A stretch of 64,000 bases of DNA, taken from Piliocolobus tephrosceles. Its lineage: Eukaryota > Chordata > Mammalia > Primates > Cercopithecidae. Location: positions 131,226,590-131,290,589 of the forward strand of contig NC_045437.1 of assembly GCF_002776525.5 (NCBI RefSeq). The letters are read 5' to 3'. The notes beneath the pieces are model-generated. The model had not been told where the DNA came from and ran no database searches. It saw only the letters and a list, made by a program, of their open reading frames with translations. Below, piece by piece: positions 60,480-64,000 of this stretch. The translations under genes were made by a program, and so were the position numbers. Each line of letters begins with the position of its first letter. The stretch's first letter is position 1.

Positions 60480-60611
60480 AAAGAGAGAGTCTTCACAGAC
60501 AAGACCTCAGCCACGGTCATCTGCCGCAAAAATGCCAGCTTTAGCGTGCAGGCCCAGGACCGCTACTATAGCTCATCTTGGAGCGAATGGGCATCTGTGC
60601 CCTGCAGTTAG
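60480..60611 (+). CDS. IL12B: IL12B exon 7: end of D3, WSEWAS motif and stop codon
   Basis: The acceptor CTTTTGCAG is followed by 44 codons including TAG. The exon codes residues 286-328, with sequon N303, WSEWAS at 319-324 and a terminal PCS. TAG forms the last three bases of the exon and the donor GTGAGC follows, so the 3' UTR lies in exon 8. The stop is directly at the last junction, within the distance tolerated by nonsense-mediated decay. E287, F306 and Q309 differ from human as I recall it. Confidence 0.97.
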   Translation, partial: KERVFTDKTSATVICRKNASFSVQAQDRYYSSSWSEWASVPCS

Positions 60612-61381
60612 GTGAGCAGGCCCTCAAAGCCCAGTCCAGACCTGCACTCTCAGTACACCTGGGTGCAGGGATATGATTGGCTGCGTTGGAGAGGGAAGGG
60701 GGATGGGGTGGCCGGCACCCAGTTGCCAGAATCAGAAACATACATTTATTCACTAACAGATATTTATTTGGTGACTGTGTTATGTAAGACACTGTGCTGG
60801 CCACAGGGATATTGCAGGAAAGAAAACAGACCTGGGTTCTGGCCTCCTAAAGAGAAAGGCAAAGAAGAGAGAGAGGTAGCCAGGAGGCAGAGCATGGAGG
60901 ACTTGCAAGCTTGCAGGACTCAGAACCTTGTTCTGGGAGCCCTGGGCCCTGAAACCCACTGAAGGGTTTTCAGTAAGGAAGTAACACAATCAGATATTCT
61001 TTTAAGAAAACTCTCAAGAAAGCCTCTGGCAAGTGTGGTACCAGCCAAATTCCAGGCCACAGAAGGAAGGCCTGGGCCTTCTGACATGAAATCCCCAAAA
61101 CCCGCTTGTCCAGGATGATGTGTTGTGAGAAATAAGAAGAGTTTGCTGTTGCAATGTCACCCCACATAGACTTCTGGCATTCTTTTCCAGGTTGTGATCC
61201 CAGGATGAAAAATTGGAGGAAAAGTGGAAGATATTAAGCAAAACGTTTAAAGACACAATGGAATAGACCCAAAAAGATATTTTCTATCTGATTTGCTTTA
61301 AAAAGTTTTTTTTAGGATCACAATGATATCTTTGCTTTATTCGTATAGGTAGTGCTAAATGCTCATTGAAACAATCAGCTA

Positions 61382-61481
61382 ATTTATGTATAGATTTTCT
61401 AGCTCTCAAGTTGCCATGGGCCTTCATGCTATTTAAATATTTAAGTAATTTATGTATTTATTAATGTATTACTGTTATTTA
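61382..61481 (+). promoter_or_regulatory. IL12B: First AU-rich cluster in IL12B 3' UTR
   Basis: Six separate ATTTA pentamers occur in 100 bases (61,382; 61,431; 61,439; 61,448; 61,456; 61,477). Such clusters typically shorten cytokine mRNA half-life through TTP or AUF1 binding; that role is inferred here. Confidence 0.65.
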
Positions 61482-61878
61482 ACATTTGTGTGCCAGGATG
61501 TATTGAATGTTTCATACTCTCATGACCCAGTCCATCAGGATCAGTCCCTACTACTCAAAATGTGAATTTAATTTTATTTATACTGACAACTTTTCAAGCA
61601 AGCCTGCAAGTACATCAGTTTTATGACAATCGGGAAGAAGGCAGTGTTCTGATACCAGTGCCATCATATACTCGTGATGGATGGGAACACAAGAGATACT
61701 TAAATGGAAACCTGACAATGCAAACCTGTTGAGAAGATCCTGGAGAACAAGATGCTAGTTCCCATGTCTGTGAAGACTTCCTGGAGATGGTGTTGATAAA
61801 GCAATTTAGGGCCACTTGCACTTCTAAGCAAGTTTAATCTTTGGATGCCTGAATTTTAAAAGGGCTAGAAAAAAATGA

Positions 61879-62101
61879 TTGACCAGCCTGGGAAACATAA
61901 CAAGACCCCCGTCTCTACAAAAAAATTAACAATTAGCCAGGCATGGTGGCCCATGCTTGTGGTCTCAGCTATTCAAGAGGATGAGGCAGGAGGATCCCTT
62001 GAGCCCAGGAGGTCGAGGCTACTGTAAGCCGTGATTGTGCCACTGCATACCAGCCTAGGTGACAGAATGAGACCCTGTCTCAAAAAAAATAATAATAATA
62101 A
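61879..62101 (+). repeat. 5'-truncated Alu inside the IL12B 3' UTR
   Basis: It starts at the Alu GACCAGCCTGGG position and runs through the right arm to an AATAATAATA tail. A short GATTGA occurs on both sides (61,877 and 62,102), a possible target duplication. It is also present in the human mRNA as I recall it, so it predates the ape-monkey split. Confidence 0.85.
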
Positions 62102-62450
62102 GATTGAAATTAAAATTCAGGTTTAGCTTCAATGCAGTCCTCACCCCCACCTCTCTAAAATACACAGGAGGATGGCACAGAAACACCGTAAGTGTCTGGA
62201 AGGCAAAAAGATCTTAAGATTCAAGAGAGAGGACAAGTAGTTATGGCTAAGGACATAAAATTGTCAGAATTGCAGATGGCTTCTTCACAGCCATGTGAGA
62301 AGCAGACAGATGCACAGAAAATCTGGAATCCCTTTCTCATTAGCATGAGTGAGCCTGATACACAGTTATGATCAGAAAGTATGGCTCCATGAAGGTGCTA
62401 CTTTTAAGTAATGTATGTGCTTTCTGTAAAGTGATTACATTTGTTTTCTG

Positions 62451-62475
62451 TTTATTTATTTATTTATTTATTTTT
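62451..62475 (+). promoter_or_regulatory. IL12B: Second AU-rich element, overlapping ATTTA repeats
   Basis: Five overlapping ATTTA units lie about 20 bases before the poly(A) signal, a class II-like ARE. It could also be a simple TTTA microsatellite that varies in length. Confidence 0.7.
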
Positions 62476-62493
62476 GCATTCTGAGGCTGAACT

Positions 62494-62499
62494 AATAAA
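62494..62499 (+). terminator. IL12B: IL12B polyadenylation signal AATAAA
   Basis: AATAAA sits in CTAATAAAAACTTC near the recalled human mRNA end; cleavage is expected about 15-20 bases on. A second AATAAA at 62,829 could serve as a backup. Confidence 0.8.
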
Positions 62500-62515
62500 A
62501 ACTTCTTTGTAACCA

Positions 62516-64000
62516 TATTTTGGGCATTCTCAGCTGATTTGAGTACTCTGCTTGCAAGTCTACCAGGGGTGCATTTCTTCCCCTGTCATTTAAGAATTGC
62601 CCTTTCTTGAAGTGATCCCATTCCAAATTTTGCAGAGTCACCCTTTCCCCTTATAGTATTTCCAAAGTCAGTGTCTTCCTGATTTGGGGGGATGTCCCTG
62701 TAATCTGACCAGGAGGGATCCTTTGCAAGGGCACTGAGCTGCATTGTGCCTTTTTTAGGGGTGGATGCTCTCACTTCTTCCACCCTCTATCCTGGAATCG
62801 ACTCTACTGGTTTCCCCAGAATCATAAAATAAAACTCTAACCTGGTGCAGCCATGGACATCTCAGCTCTTAGATCCAGCTTTAGTATTTATTGAGGGTTT
62901 GCCCTATATATGGACATGTGCTCGCCCTCGGGGTTGGGAAGTTTCAAAAAGCCTTGCATTGTGTCTCCCAAACAGTGCCCACTCCTGACACTGCTTATAA
63001 GACAAGGATGAAAAGTTAACTTCACTACCATTAAACGCTGAAATGTTCAGGGTATATGGTATCCTGGGGTGAGAATGAAAAAGAAGGATCTGTGTAACCC
63101 AGCACCATCCAGGAAGACTCGTCAGAGAAGGAAGGGTGCCAGCTTTGGTCTAAAGAATGGGCAGGGCCTGCCAATTCCCCTTGGTGCTTCCCACGGAAGG
63201 AGCAGATGGTGGGATCTGAGGGAATGCACTCCAATTTCCTGCTATCCCAAAAATCCAAGTGTGCACATTCAGGCTTCCTTGCAATGGCAGGGTAATTACA
63301 ATATGGGTGTTTGTTTACATTCCTGATTTTCAGCATCCCCTGGAGCCCTATGCCCCTATGCTCCTGGCCTAGAGGAATGGTGGGTGGCTTCTGTCATTCT
63401 ACTCCAACCTTTGGAGCATATGGTCCCGTGTCATAAGCCCACACTTGACAGCATACGGTTGTTAATAACAAGTGTTTGCCCCCTACAGGGTCTTTCATCT
63501 ACAGTTACCAAAGTATTTAATGGACATTTGATGAAAAACACTAACCAGATTTTTAAAAATAAATAATCACTTTTCATAAGCACTGAGAACTGGGGACCTT
63601 TCCCCAAATTTCTGGCCAGTCTGGGGCAGAGCTGAGATGTTCTGGCTCCCATCATGCCCAGTGCTTTTGCGACATGACCTCTTGCAGTCGATAAATTTCA
63701 ATGCATGTAATGCAGTTTTTCTTCTTTAAAGATAGTCTCCAGGACTGACCTTTTTATTGTAAATCTAGCCACTACACAATGTATTAGATGTCTAAGCCAA
63801 AGATCTCAGGACTGGGAATCAGAGGAGCAGACTCTAGTCCCAACTATGGTTATGTAACAAGTCTGTTACATAACCATGTGACTTTGAGCAGAGTGTTGGA
63901 CACAGCCTACTGATTTTCCAATCAATACTCATTCCCAACTGTTTTCTCCTCTGATGCCCTCTTCAGCTGTAAATGCAAGTTTAGCGACCACTTTTTCAGC
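62516..64000. other. IL12B downstream flank
   Basis: No gene recognised. A MIR-like stretch at about 63,800-63,910 contains a perfect 14-bp inverted repeat (listed separately). By human synteny the next gene would be UBLCP1, but it should lie well beyond the window. Confidence 0.5.
63846..63877. repeat. Perfect 14-bp inverted repeat with 4-base spacer
   Basis: ATGGTTATGTAACA (63,846-63,859), spacer AGTC, and TGTTACATAACCAT (63,864-63,877) are exact reverse complements. It sits in a MIR-like stretch. Confidence 0.95.

Larger units (their letters stand above)
46957..62515 (+). other. IL12B: IL12B gene, interleukin-12/23 subunit p40 (8 exons, 7 introns)
   Basis: Secreted cytokine subunit made by activated macrophages and dendritic cells. 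It pairs by disulfide with p35 (IL12A) to make IL-12 and with p19 (IL23A) to make IL-23, and binds IL-12R beta 1. The coding exons join in frame to 328 codons plus stop, the usual p40 length. Visible in the translation: signal peptide 1-22 with mature start IWELKKD; an Ig-like domain with C50 and C90; two fibronectin-III domains; C199 (mature C177), the known p35-bonding cysteine; N-glycosylation sequons at N125, N135, N222 and N303; and the cytokine-receptor WSEWAS motif at 319-324. All introns are GT-AG. Introns measure about 3.67, 3.34, 0.54, 1.87, 1.28, 1.92 and 0.58 kb. No frameshift or premature stop is seen. Transcript ends are inferred from motifs and recalled human mRNA ends. Confidence 0.97.
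61191..62515 (+). other. IL12B: IL12B exon 8 (3' UTR only)
   Basis: The acceptor TTCTTTTCCAG opens a non-coding terminal exon that matches the human IL12B 3' UTR as I recall it from end to end. It contains two AU-rich clusters, a truncated Alu, and ends just after an AATAAA signal. The end at about 62,515 is inferred from the signal and the recalled human mRNA end. Confidence 0.9.

Overview
The window is nuclear DNA from a primate. It is dense in Alu, L1, L2, MIR, MaLR, ERV and hAT/Tigger repeats and holds one spliced protein-coding gene on the + strand. That gene is IL12B, the p40 subunit of interleukin-12 and interleukin-23. Its six coding exons sum to 987 bases, or 328 codons plus stop, with intact splice sites. 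The protein differs from my memory of human p40 at about a dozen positions (for example M21, V58, K64, G66, R205, F306, Q309). An AluY-type element at 30,267 carries a CTGAGATCC variant in its right arm that I associate with Old World monkey AluY copies. Together these point to a cercopithecoid monkey rather than human; this is inference.

Layout. 0-5 kb: an Alu, L2 and MIR relics and MaLR LTR pieces. 5.1-11 kb: a sense L1 broken by two head-to-tail Alus and by an antisense L1, which itself has an internal deletion with an Alu scrap at the join. 11.2-15 kb: an antisense, 5'-truncated endogenous retrovirus with one LTR10-like LTR and a decayed env. 15-24.5 kb: Alus, L2, MIR and an old sense L1 split by three Alus. 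24.8-29.2 kb: a hAT-like DNA transposon split by an L1, which is split by an ERVL LTR, which is split by a younger antisense L1. 29-46 kb: MIR/L2-rich DNA, a young Alu with perfect target duplications, and two solo LTRs of one family in opposite orientation about 7 kb apart. 45.6-46 kb: a short CpG-rich block with a GC-rich tandem repeat.

46.9-62.5 kb: IL12B. The promoter shows Ets, NF-kB-like, C/EBP and TATA motifs at the spacings known for p40. Exon 1 is entirely 5' UTR, the ATG is the first three bases of exon 2, the stop codon is the last three bases of exon 7, and exon 8 is entirely 3' UTR with AU-rich clusters and an Alu fragment. 62.5-64 kb: downstream flank without a recognised gene.

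I saw no tRNA, rRNA, CRISPR array, bacterial-type system or second intact protein gene. The best second-look items are the nested transposon stack, the inverted LTR pair upstream of IL12B, two perfect short hairpins that look like template-switch products, and the CpG-rich block about 1 kb upstream of the IL12B start. Repeat family names come from recognition, not from a database search.
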